Assembly: GCA_964511075.1 (NCBI GenBank)
Contig: CAZEDM010000003.1
Span: 186,001 to 250,000, forward strand
DNA: 64,000 nt
Reading direction: 5' to 3'
DNA from: CAZEDM01 sp964511075
GTDB taxonomy: Bacteria > Zixibacteria > MSB-5A5 > RBG-16-43-9
Made by a program: the position numbers and the translations under genes. The notes beneath the pieces are model-generated. The model was not told where the DNA came from, made no database searches, and saw only the letters and a program-made list of their open reading frames with translations. This document shows positions 31,706 to 40,483 of the stretch, in pieces. Every line of letters begins with the position of its first letter. Position 1 is the stretch's first letter.

Positions 31706-33316
31706 TTAAATAGGCATACAATCCGGGGGAGGTCCTTCCCTATACAGGTATGCAATAAGATAAACAATATCCGATATACTTACCTTGCCATCATTATTTG
31801 CATCGCCGATCTGCAACGGATCTGGAGAAAGTCCTCCTCTGAAAAAATAGGAGATAAGATAGACTATGTCTGAAAGGCTTACTTGTTCATCTCCATTTGC
31901 ATCACCGCGAAAAACTGCCGGATACAGTTCAATTGGATCGCCCGGTGTTAAGTCACGACCTGTTAATCCCGGATAATCAGGGGCATAACGTTGGATCTTG
32001 AAAACTCTGTTTCGCTGGGCTTGAGGACCTGATGGGATGCAATAGCCTTGCGTCATTGGTCCACTGTTGATCACGGGATTAACATATTTCCAGACAATCT
32101 CCTTTTGTGGAGTGACTTCAAAGAAATTTCCCTTTTGTCCCTCACATATCAGGGTGTTACCATTTGGTAAGCGTGTAGCACCTCCAATACCTTGTGAAAA
32201 AAAATCTGGTGGATTATCAGCAGTATAACTCCAAACTGGCTCCACAGGACCATAAGCTGAGTCTGGAATAAGTTCGTAGTTTCCATATTCATCAACCGGA
32301 GGAACGATCTCCTCTACGGAGGAATAACTTCCATCTGGACGGTTTACACCATTGTTGAAAATTGTTATGTTACCTTCTCCTGGGTTTCCGTATTCGACCC
32401 ACTGTCCATCATGTTGACGGAATAGTTTTTGATCACTTGCATCTCCAGCACGGTATGTTTGCGGGTTGCCCCAGCGGTAAAGAAGGTCACCACCTTTTCC
32501 ACTGTTGCCACCAGTATGACCAGCAGCTTCTTCAGTGGTGGTGCTGTGGTCGATCACCCAGACCTCAGCGAATGGTAAGCTGCTGACCATTATCTGATCC
32601 AGCGAGTCATTATAATCAATTCCGTTTAAGTGATTCCAGTCAGCTGCGGCTGCACGGTTGACATAATTAAGGTCTATCAGCTCGGGATGGTCAGCTACAA
32701 CTCCATAATTAGCCTTAGTTGAATCATAATCCTGAATCAAATGATCCCACACATGCCATTCCCAAACAATGCTGCCACTGGTATCCCCGGTTGGCTCCAC
32801 CTCGACGATATGATCCGGCAGGAGTTTCCCTTCCTTCAACAAGCTTGGATCACGTCCTTCTGCAATAGCCTCAGCAGATGTTTTATACTCCCAGGCGATC
32901 ATCAATACATTGCCATTGGGAAGTGGCTCAATATCATGATGCTGGACATGTTCTTCGCTTGTGTAAATGTAATCCCATACGACAGTCCCGTCCCAGGTTA
33001 TCTTTTGCAAACGACCTCCGACAGCATCATTGGGAAAATTCGGGTGTCCTTCCTGGTTAGTTGTAAGCAGATCACCGTTTTCTAACAGATAAACCGACAT
33101 GCCACGATTGTAATTGCTTTCCCAAGAGTGGACGAGCAATCCATTATTGTCTATCAAATAGGTGGTTGAATAGTTCAGGGGAGCAAACAAAGTATATCCG
33201 TTGAAAGATGCTGAATCGTTAAGAAACAGTCCCACTGTTTGTTCCTGGGCTTGAACTTGAGAAACTACCGCGATGAACAATGTGGCTATCAACAAAATCT
33301 CAATTTTTTTTCTCAT
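31706..33316 (-). CDS. Secreted arylsulfotransferase-like protein with dockerin tail
   Basis: I start at ATG 33316, where AAGGAG lies 10 bases upstream and a signal (MRKKIEILLIATLFIAVVSQVQA) follows. The 536-residue protein has a six-bladed ASST-like propeller. The blades are marked by YLLENGDLLTT, GRLQKITWDGTVVWDY, HHDIEPLPNGNVLMIAWE, DWNHLNGIDYNDSLDQIMVS and GGATRLPNGNTLICEG; the catalytic-type histidines lie in HHDIEP and HLNGID. The last 70 residues are paired dockerin repeats (GDANGDEQVSLSDIVYLISYFF). The tail may attach it to a cohesin or the cell surface. It may act as a sulfotransferase or only as a propeller. Confidence 0.78.
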   Translation of the reverse strand: MRKKIEILLIATLFIAVVSQVQAQEQTVGLFLNDSASFNGYTLFAPLNYSTTYLIDNNGLLVHSWESNYNRGMSVYLLENGDLLTTNQEGHPNFPNDAVGGRLQKITWDGTVVWDYIYTSEEHVQHHDIEPLPNGNVLMIAWEYKTSAEAIAEGRDPSLLKEGKLLPDHIVEVEPTGDTSGSIVWEWHVWDHLIQDYDSTKANYGVVADHPELIDLNYVNRAAAADWNHLNGIDYNDSLDQIMVSSLPFAEVWVIDHSTTTEEAAGHTGGNSGKGGDLLYRWGNPQTYRAGDASDQKLFRQHDGQWVEYGNPGEGNITIFNNGVNRPDGSYSSVEEIVPPVDEYGNYELIPDSAYGPVEPVWSYTADNPPDFFSQGIGGATRLPNGNTLICEGQKGNFFEVTPQKEIVWKYVNPVINSGPMTQGYCIPSGPQAQRNRVFKIQRYAPDYPGLTGRDLTPGDPIELYPAVFRGDANGDEQVSLSDIVYLISYFFRGGLSPDPLQIGDANNDGKVSISDIVYLIAYLYREGPPPDCMPI

Positions 33317-33924
33317 AATTGTCTGACTCCTTCTTTTCATATCTTTTGACTTTAATGCTCAAGACACTCTAATCCAGCAGGTATCTCCCCTCTTAAGGAT
33401 CTACTTCTTAACTTAATATATTATAAAATGAATATTTGTCAATACCTTACATACCAATTACTTCTCTTTACTTCCAGTTAACTGGTGCTACTTAACCCTT
33501 GACAAACCAACGAGTTTCAGCTAATCCACCAATGTTGGACAACATAAGGAAAAGAAGGAAATGTCGAATCCCGATTTAGGGGTGTTCAATAAGGTTTAAA
33601 GATTGTCCAAAACTCTCCGTTGTTGATTTAGTAATGGTCCTGAGCTTGCACTTTGACTTTGCTCAGTCCCCTTCACACTTTTTATATTTGAATAAAACTA
33701 ATCCGCTGGTATATCTCCTTACTGTTCGGCTATTCAGTATAATATAAGACTACCTCTTATTCAGATTAATCTGACGTCGAAAACAAAATAGGAAGCAATA
33801 AATATCCCGGGAAGGCTGGCATCTCCGTCTGTGTAAATAATTTTATTCCTATTGATTGAAACAGATGTTTATGATATATTATCAGCTCGTCATATGAATA
33901 ACCGCATAAACGTAGATTAAATTT
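33317..33924. other. Intergenic region with palindromic fragment
   Basis: The region separates the ASST-like gene from the SpoIIE-type gene. At 33635-33670 the sequence around TCCTGAGCTTGC and GCTCAGTCCC forms an imperfect palindrome that resembles the common TGAGCTTGTCGAAGG intergenic repeat. No gene or RNA is apparent in the rest. Confidence 0.45.
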
Positions 33925-36471
33925 ATGCTGAATAAAATCGTAAAAATAATCATCATCCTACTGGGATCGTTATCCTTATTGGTGGCTGTTTTATTATCCA
34001 TACAGGAGGTCTCGTCATTTTTGACCTGGAGATCCTCGGGAATCATCGATACCGACTTTGTGCAGCAGGCTGATTCTACGGTCGTATTCGGCAGTGTCGA
34101 TTCCACGGATTTTAATATGGCTACGGTGCCTGACTCGGGCGACGTGATAATAACCATGGGTGATACCACAGCCAGCATAGATTATATCCGGAAGAATATC
34201 TTCAAGGGTTATCCTCCCGGCAAGCGGATAGCCTTATCTTATATACATAATGGCGACACCCTCAGCACGATCATTAAAACCAAGCCGGTTAAGAAATCCG
34301 AGGTGTTGCAGGACTTGCCCATCACGGCATTAAGGCTTCTCATAGTATTCGGCTACCTGGTTGTAGGTTTCTGGGCATTCGTCAAAAGGCCAAATCTGGG
34401 AGCTATTCACGCCCTGGCATTATTCTGCATAGCCATGGTAAGTTTTATGGTCGTCGCAGTCAGAATAGACCGCGACAGCATCCAGGGATTCCAGATACCA
34501 CTCTATCATGCTCTGACAGCTATATTGTCGACGGTCGTTATATTCTTTGGGGCATTTTGGCTTAACCTTCAGCTGTTATTTCCCAAGCCCAGCAAGTTCA
34601 TGCTCAAGCACCCTTATATGACCTATTCCCTATGTTATACTCCGGTAATTACTCTGATATTCATCCAAAGATTACTTGAATTAAACTTCATAGGCGGAGT
34701 CATAATCTCGGTAATTATGATTCAGGTCTGGGCAGGTTTTATTATCCTGGCACGCAATCATCGAAAAGCCACCAGCTCCCTGGAGAGAAGACAGACAAGG
34801 CTGGTATTATGGGGAACGGGCATAGGATTCTTCGGCATGTTCGTCTTATTGGTAATAGGGCTTTTTTTCCGGGGTTGGTTTATAAGTCTCAGTCCAAAAT
34901 ATATCCTGGTAGCGATAATCCTTGAGTTCCTGGCGCTTTTGCTGTCGCCGTTATCCTTCGCCTATGCCTTCGGCAGGTATCGTCTGCTCGAAGTTGAGGG
35001 GAAGATCAGGCGCGGCACGCGTTTCGTGATAGTCACGATCGTCCTGTTACTTGTTTTTTACCTGGCAATCTACGGTATCAGCGAACTGCTCCTCGGCTCG
35101 ATGGGGATCGAAAGCCGGGGAACAGTGCTTCTGATTGCTCTTCTGATAGCCCTGGGTTTCATCCCCGCACAAAGAAAATTTCAGCTGCTGCTGGAAAGCA
35201 GGATCTTTCCCGAGAGAATCCGCCTCCGTCGGATGCTGAGGGATTTCTTAAGCCAGGCGGCAACCTATGCCGACAGGAACGCATTTTGGAATGAACTCGA
35301 AACACATCTCAAGGATATACTCGAGGTCGAAAGCATATATACCATGTTGTACAAAGAGGAGGGGAATATTTTCGTTCACTGGCAGAATGGGTCAGATTCG
35401 CCTTTCACCGCTGACAGCCAGCTTGTGCAGGCATTGAGCGGTTTGACCTCATGTCCCCTGATGCTGGACGAGGCCTTGGCCAGTAAAAAAATCAAGCTTT
35501 CAGCAGCCGAGGAATCATGGCTTAGCCAGAGAAAGATCGCCATGATCCTGCCTCTGCAAACCAGGTCACGGCTGGTCGGTTTCATCGGCTTGGGTTTTAA
35601 ATCGGAACGCGAGGATTTTAATAGCGAGGAATGCAGTATGCTGATGTCGATAGCCTCTCAGGTTGCCATAGCGGCAGAGAACCTGCAGCTTCTCCAGGAG
35701 AATATCGAGAAACAGAGGTTAGAGAAGGAACTGGGAATGGCCCGCCGCATCCAGCAAGGGCTGTTGCCCAGTAAAATACCGGATACGCCTGGACTAAAGA
35801 TCGCCTCCAGAAGCAGATTCTGTCTCGAGGTTGCCGGCGACTATTATGACGTCATCCGGATAGACGGCAGACGAACAGTAATGGCTATCGGGGATGTCTC
35901 AGGCAAGGGGGCAGCTGCTGCCTTGCTGATGTCCAACATTCAGGCCTCGTTCAGGATTGCAATTGGACTCGAATCGCAGTCAGCTGACCCAAAGACAGGT
36001 CTCGATATCTCGGATGTGGTATCGAGGATCAACGATCTGATATGCAGGAATACGCCTCCGGACCAGTTCATAACATTCTTCGTTGGTGTTTTCGATTTCG
36101 AAAATAAGACTTTGAGCTATGTGAATGCCGGTCATAACCCGCCGATGTTATTACGTAACAGCGGTCAGATCGAATTGCTGGACAAGGGAGGATTGCTTCT
36201 GGGTGCCCTGCCCAATATGCCCTATGAGCAGGGAGTGACAGCCCTTGAGGCCGGAGATATTATCTTTCTCTATACCGATGGTGTCAGCGAGGCGGGAGAT
36301 GCAAACGGCGAGATGTTCGGCGAAGAACGCATCAAAAGTACACTTAAGGAAAACCACGATTCCACGCCCGAGGAAATCTTGTTGAAACTTGAGGATGAGG
36401 TGAAAGGCTTCATAGGGGAGGTACCGCTCTCGGATGATTTCACCACCCTGGTGGCGAGGGTGATCCCTTAA
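33925..36471 (+). CDS. Membrane PP2C/SpoIIE phosphatase with PDZ-like, 7TM and GAF parts
   Basis: In this 848-residue protein, TM1 (about 5-27) leads to a periplasmic PDZ-like domain (about 60-130; VIITMGDTTASIDYIRKNIF, GKRIALSYIHNGDTL). A block of about seven membrane helices (about 135-410) and a GAF domain (about 430-590) follow. A helix ELGMARRIQQGLLPSKIP then leads into the SpoIIE/RsbU phosphatase (AGDYYDVIRIDGRR; AIGDVSGKGAAAALLMS; YVNAGHNPPML; FLYTDGVSEA; SDDFTTLVARV). The metal-binding Asp residues are intact. It likely dephosphorylates an anti-anti-sigma factor in response to a periplasmic signal. No partner gene is adjacent. Confidence 0.88.
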   Translation: MLNKIVKIIIILLGSLSLLVAVLLSIQEVSSFLTWRSSGIIDTDFVQQADSTVVFGSVDSTDFNMATVPDSGDVIITMGDTTASIDYIRKNIFKGYPPGKRIALSYIHNGDTLSTIIKTKPVKKSEVLQDLPITALRLLIVFGYLVVGFWAFVKRPNLGAIHALALFCIAMVSFMVVAVRIDRDSIQGFQIPLYHALTAILSTVVIFFGAFWLNLQLLFPKPSKFMLKHPYMTYSLCYTPVITLIFIQRLLELNFIGGVIISVIMIQVWAGFIILARNHRKATSSLERRQTRLVLWGTGIGFFGMFVLLVIGLFFRGWFISLSPKYILVAIILEFLALLLSPLSFAYAFGRYRLLEVEGKIRRGTRFVIVTIVLLLVFYLAIYGISELLLGSMGIESRGTVLLIALLIALGFIPAQRKFQLLLESRIFPERIRLRRMLRDFLSQAATYADRNAFWNELETHLKDILEVESIYTMLYKEEGNIFVHWQNGSDSPFTADSQLVQALSGLTSCPLMLDEALASKKIKLSAAEESWLSQRKIAMILPLQTRSRLVGFIGLGFKSEREDFNSEECSMLMSIASQVAIAAENLQLLQENIEKQRLEKELGMARRIQQGLLPSKIPDTPGLKIASRSRFCLEVAGDYYDVIRIDGRRTVMAIGDVSGKGAAAALLMSNIQASFRIAIGLESQSADPKTGLDISDVVSRINDLICRNTPPDQFITFFVGVFDFENKTLSYVNAGHNPPMLLRNSGQIELLDKGGLLLGALPNMPYEQGVTALEAGDIIFLYTDGVSEAGDANGEMFGEERIKSTLKENHDSTPEEILLKLEDEVKGFIGEVPLSDDFTTLVARVIP

Positions 36472-36922
36472 ACTCCGCATCTGTTTTTCCACGCTATTAA
36501 GTTTTCGTAATTCATAAGGAATAGACAGTGCACCAGACTGTACTGCAGACTTTGTAACTGGATTTGCAGGTTAACCATCCCCTGCTTCAAAATGAACTCC
36601 TGGGGTCGAATCCCAATATACCCACATACAGTTGATTGCGACACAACGACATAGATGGGTGAATTTAAAGCGACGGTTGAAATCAAGTCTAATTGTCTTT
36701 AACTTGGTAAAATATTGGCGCTACCTGCTTACCTAATTTAGTAGCTGATGAATAAGGTGACTAAAACCGGGACTATATTGTTAACTTATTAATAGTTAAA
36801 ATCTTATTAAGTTGCGGACAATTATCGTATAAATTTAATACACTTCACAAAGGAGGAAATCGAGCCTACAGAGATAATGATTAAAAATTGAAAGTACACC
36901 TGCTCATTAAGGAGTCGCACTT
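36472..36922. other. Intergenic region with repeat and tRNA-like fragment
   Basis: It holds one inverted copy of the dispersed repeat (36563-36582) and a tRNA-3'-end-like string CTGGGGTCGAATCCCA (about 36599-36614). The 5' part of a tRNA is absent. No gene is apparent. An AAAGGAGG site at about 36850 has no reading frame behind it. Confidence 0.4.
36563..36582 (-). repeat. Dispersed palindromic repeat, copy 7 (reversed, partial)
   Basis: TTTGCAGGTTAACCATCCCC matches the reverse complement of the repeat tail plus right arm (TTTGTAGGTCAACCACCCC). Only one arm is clear. Confidence 0.5.
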
Positions 36923-37756
36923 ATGAATTACAGGGTTTTCTGCCGGCTGAGGTGGATCAAAGTGACGTTAGTCGCAACAATCATTATCTCTGCTCTGTCA
37001 GCAACCGAGGCTGCTGCCCAGCAGTCACTTCCCCCATCACCCGAAAATAATAATAGCCAGATAAGGAACTTTGCAGGTTCTTCCCAATCCATTAATCAAC
37101 CTTTTTTTACAGACCTGCAGGATGATTTCTCTTACCTGTTTCGTCAAAGGGATTTCTATGAAGTTGTCGTCAGCTTGGGTCTAGCCCCCTTCATATTTAA
37201 ATATCAATTTGATAACGAGCCCCCCGAATTTACCGAACATTGGAAACCCTCAAAATTTGCGGACAACTTTTTTGAATTGGGCGAGAGCCTGGGAAGTCCC
37301 CTCTACCCTCTGGCAGCCTCTGCACTTATTTTCACATTTTCTGGTAAAAGGCAAAACTCCTCTTTGAGATCTTTTGCTTCAGATTTACTGCGCGCCCAGA
37401 TCTTTAACGGATTAGTTACGACATCTATCAAGGGAATAGTAAATCGTAAACGTCCTGATGGGACTCCTTACAGTTATCCCAGCGGCCACACCTCAACAGC
37501 ATTTACCAGTGCCGGAGTTCTGTATCACCATTTCGGAGCACGGGTGGGAATTCCTGCCTATATAGCAGCCTCTTATGTCGGGTTATCCCGCTTGCAGGAA
37601 AATAAACATTACGTAACCGATATTGCCGCTGGTGCTATTATAGGCACATATATATCCTATAAGATCGTAAATAGAAAGAATTCTAGCAAAAATTTTGGAA
37701 TCGGACCCACACAAATACAAGGCTCGCCTGCTTTAAACCTCACGCTGCGGTTTTAA
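36923..37756 (+). CDS. PAP2-superfamily phosphatase
   Basis: The 277-residue protein has an N-terminal signal (VTLVATIIISALSATEAAA) and a periplasmic N-domain. The three PAP2 motifs are K-G-I-V-N-R-K-RP (KX6RP), PSGHTS and SRLQENKHYVTDIAAG (SRX5HX3D), with catalytic histidines in motifs 2 and 3. The last residues, NLTLRF, end in phenylalanine. It probably dephosphorylates a lipid or isoprenyl phosphate in the envelope. The barrel-like end and lack of six clear helices make an outer-membrane-linked form (LpxE/LpxF or PagP-like location) possible. Confidence 0.85.
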   Translation: MNYRVFCRLRWIKVTLVATIIISALSATEAAAQQSLPPSPENNNSQIRNFAGSSQSINQPFFTDLQDDFSYLFRQRDFYEVVVSLGLAPFIFKYQFDNEPPEFTEHWKPSKFADNFFELGESLGSPLYPLAASALIFTFSGKRQNSSLRSFASDLLRAQIFNGLVTTSIKGIVNRKRPDGTPYSYPSGHTSTAFTSAGVLYHHFGARVGIPAYIAASYVGLSRLQENKHYVTDIAAGAIIGTYISYKIVNRKNSSKNFGIGPTQIQGSPALNLTLRF

Positions 37757-37812
37757 TAGAATTAAGAGCAAGCGATAACAGGAGTTACCTCCCTGTCGAT
37801 TTATGCTTATGG

Positions 37813-37836
37813 CTGTTAGGTGGTAACACCTGACAG
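37813..37836 (+). terminator. Hairpin after the PAP2 gene
   Basis: CTGTTAGGTG and CACCTGACAG form a 10-bp stem (one G:T pair) with GTAA loop. A T-run begins 8 bases later at 37845. The gap to the T-run is long for an intrinsic terminator, so it may instead be a dispersed palindrome. Confidence 0.45.
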
Positions 37837-38023
37837 CACTGCAATTTTTTCGAAACATCTATAGTCCTGCACCCAGATTACTTTAATTTACCTGGGATTT
37901 GGGCACGAAAATTTTTATTGATTTTGGTTAGAGGATATATTATAGATATTAGGTCAAGAACCTATGACGAAGATAGGGCAAATGGAATTTATTTAATACT
38001 TTATTACGACGTTTCTTCAAGCC

Positions 38024-38821
38024 ATGAAATTTATAAAAAAACTCGAATTTAAAGATTGGGTGTCGTTATCCGGAGTCTTAATTTCATTGATTTTTTCATC
38101 AATTGCCTTAAGTCGTGGCTGCTCTCAGGATAAAAAGATTGAGGAACTAAGCTACATAGATAGAGCTTTAGAGTATAGACCTTGTTTAGATGTAATTGGA
38201 AGCCCTGAAATTGATTCTTTTGAGCTTGCGAGTGAGAAAATGCCTGTATCAAAGTTATATGATTCACGCTCAGATACAATTGATATTCATTCTTTTCTTA
38301 CAATACATGCCAAATTAAAAGTAGTTAATGTCGGCAATTCAAGAGCCAGAGTGTATGCATTTACCTGGCAGGATACTTTATCAGGTGAGCCAAAAATTAG
38401 AGAACTCCTTTTGGACAAGAAGGCAAGAAAAAAAGGCATTAAAGTCTCTCCTTTTTTGGACTATTTCTGGCTCAGAGAAGTCAGACCGGGTGATACAACA
38501 TCTTTTGTTGTATCGCATACTGTAAGGTTCGTTGAAGAGAACAAATTTACGATGCATTTTCTTTTTCTTTACGAGAATGAATCCCATATCTTGTACGATA
38601 CGTATTATTGGGCTCGTTATACTATGAATCCGATAGTAGTAAAGCCAGAACTTATAGTAATTAATGGACCGCTTACCCAACATATGCTTTTGGATAAAAA
38701 TCAATTGGCAAAGTACCTCGAATTGCACGAGCACAACACATCGTCAGAAGTATATTCAAGGAAAGAAGCTGAAGATATTATGAGATTTTTGAGAAACAAA
38801 GTGAAAAAAGAAACCAAATAA
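38024..38821 (+). CDS. Membrane-anchored protein beside TIR gene
   Basis: The 265-residue protein has a short basic N-terminus, one membrane helix (WVSLSGVLISLIFSSIALS), then CSQDKKIEELSYIDRALEYRP and a beta-rich domain. That domain includes HAKLKVVNVGNSRARVYAFTWQD and a second half FTMHFLFLYENESHILY. The tail is helical and charged (SRKEAEDIMRFLRNKVKKETK). It resembles no family that I recognise. The NVGNSRARV phrase recalls extracytoplasmic Ig-like domains. It is AT-rich and lies 41 bases before the TIR-fusion gene on the same strand, so the two probably form a unit. Confidence 0.68.
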   Translation: MKFIKKLEFKDWVSLSGVLISLIFSSIALSRGCSQDKKIEELSYIDRALEYRPCLDVIGSPEIDSFELASEKMPVSKLYDSRSDTIDIHSFLTIHAKLKVVNVGNSRARVYAFTWQDTLSGEPKIRELLLDKKARKKGIKVSPFLDYFWLREVRPGDTTSFVVSHTVRFVEENKFTMHFLFLYENESHILYDTYYWARYTMNPIVVKPELIVINGPLTQHMLLDKNQLAKYLELHEHNTSSEVYSRKEAEDIMRFLRNKVKKETK

Positions 38822-38862
38822 TACTAAATTATATAAATTAAGGTTAGAAGGAGAAAAGTAGA

Positions 38863-40254
38863 GTGGAGAAAATGAATAGAAGAAATGTATTTATTTGTCA
38901 TTCGAGAAAAGATAAGGATAAAGTTGTATATAGGTTGGTTGAATATCTCGAAAAAAATAATATATCAGTATGGTTTGATGAAGCTGAAATAAGGTGGGGA
39001 GACAGTATAACAATGAAGATAAATGAAGGATTGAAAATTTCAGATTATGTTATAGTTGTATTGAGTTTATCTTTTTTGAAAGGCAGTTTTACACGAAAAG
39101 AATTATTTTCAACACTCAGTAGTGACGTTTCTAAAGGAATAAATAGAATACTGCCTTTAATTGTTGGATCCAAAGATGAAATAACGAAAATTTTAGAGGA
39201 AGTGCCAATAGTGAGAGATATTAAACATTTAGTATGGAATGCTGATCTTTCTGTTATAGTAAATGAACTAAACAAATTGCTATTTCAAAAAGGAAATATT
39301 GAGGTTGAAGAAAAAAGTAAAAAAATACATAGAAAATTGCTCATGATATCTTCTGTTTCTTTTTCGAAGAAGAATTTTTTCCCACGTATGACAACTGAAA
39401 TCGTGACGCAGGGTGAAGATCGTGGTTTTGATGTAATTATAAAAATGGCTTCCTCTGAGGCTGATTATCGTTCAGATGAACATTTGATTATGTTGCATAG
39501 GCTTTTATCAGAGAATAACTTAGATTGTGATGCTATTTGTATTATTCCTACAGAACCTAAATTCACTACAAAATTCGTTATTGAATTAATGCAAAAATAT
39601 AATACACCAATAATTGCAGTTGATGTAAGATATGAAAGAGAAGAGGAATTTTATTCATGCGGATTAAATCCTCCCCCGATTATTCAAGTCGATAATATTA
39701 AAGGGGGCAAACTTGCTGCTGAAATTATGATTGGATATTGTGTTGAGCATAGTATTTACGATCCATTGATATTAACAATCTTAGGGCCACCCGATTTAAA
39801 ACATTCGATAGACAGAGTAGCAGGATTTGAAAATGAGACTAAGAAATTATTGCCTAAATGTCAGATTTTTCAACTTGAACCTGGCAATTGGTTTAGAGAA
39901 AGGGCAGAAAAAAGTTTCGATAATTGGATATTAGGTTCAGAATATATAGGATTTCTTGGTGTTTTTGCTGGAAATGATGAAATGGCTCTAGGAATAAGGA
40001 GGAGTATATTAAAACATAAGCGTATGGGTAAGAAAAAGATTCCTGAAATTATAAAAATAGTTGGCTTTGATAATATTGTTGAAATAGAAGAATTGATGAG
40101 GGAACAAGATCCATTTATACTTGGAACAATAGACCAGAATTTAAAATCTATGGCAATTAAGCTATATGATGTAGTTGATGATATTTTAAATGGAAAACAA
40201 CCTCCAAAAGAAGTATTAATTGATCCATTTGCCATTAAAACAAACTATTGTTAG
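38863..40254 (+). CDS. TIR domain fused to a sugar-binding-protein-like sensor
   Basis: The start is GTG 38863, chosen because AAGGAG stands 9 bases upstream; ATG 38872 is 18 bases away. Residues 1-140 are a TIR domain: VFICHSRKDKD, NNISVWFDEAEIRWGDSI, DYVIVVLSLSFLKG and FTRKELFSTL, with candidate catalytic E80. A linker follows. Residues about 155-463 form a type I periplasmic-binding-protein fold, with VDNIKGGKLAAEIMI, DRVAGFENE, GVFAGNDEMALG, KIVGFDN, GTIDQNLKSM and NGKQPPKEVLID, the pocket motifs of RbsB-type sugar binders. There is no signal peptide, so the sensor is cytoplasmic. I infer ligand-controlled NADase action. Confidence 0.88.
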   Translation: MEKMNRRNVFICHSRKDKDKVVYRLVEYLEKNNISVWFDEAEIRWGDSITMKINEGLKISDYVIVVLSLSFLKGSFTRKELFSTLSSDVSKGINRILPLIVGSKDEITKILEEVPIVRDIKHLVWNADLSVIVNELNKLLFQKGNIEVEEKSKKIHRKLLMISSVSFSKKNFFPRMTTEIVTQGEDRGFDVIIKMASSEADYRSDEHLIMLHRLLSENNLDCDAICIIPTEPKFTTKFVIELMQKYNTPIIAVDVRYEREEEFYSCGLNPPPIIQVDNIKGGKLAAEIMIGYCVEHSIYDPLILTILGPPDLKHSIDRVAGFENETKKLLPKCQIFQLEPGNWFRERAEKSFDNWILGSEYIGFLGVFAGNDEMALGIRRSILKHKRMGKKKIPEIIKIVGFDNIVEIEELMREQDPFILGTIDQNLKSMAIKLYDVVDDILNGKQPPKEVLIDPFAIKTNYC

Positions 40255-40483
40255 AGAATCTATCTACAGGTTTATCCCCTCTTAACTGGATTTTACTGAA
40301 AGCTTGAATCTGTCAAAGTTTCTTTAAAAAACCGTTTGAAGTACTAGAGCTTGTCGTAGCGAAGCTGAGAAGCCATCTTGCAAGGATCTTTCGTTTCTTC
40401 ATAAGCAATTGCCTCAAGGCTAAATACGATAAGCTGATTTATTCCGATTTAAAGATTTAAACTGATTGGAGTAAGCTAAGATT

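Noticed and set aside
38863..40254. Alternative view: a two-component or LacI-type regulator
   Set aside because: The N-terminus has TIR motifs (CHSRKDKD, E80 region) and no helix-turn-helix, HisKA or receiver residues.
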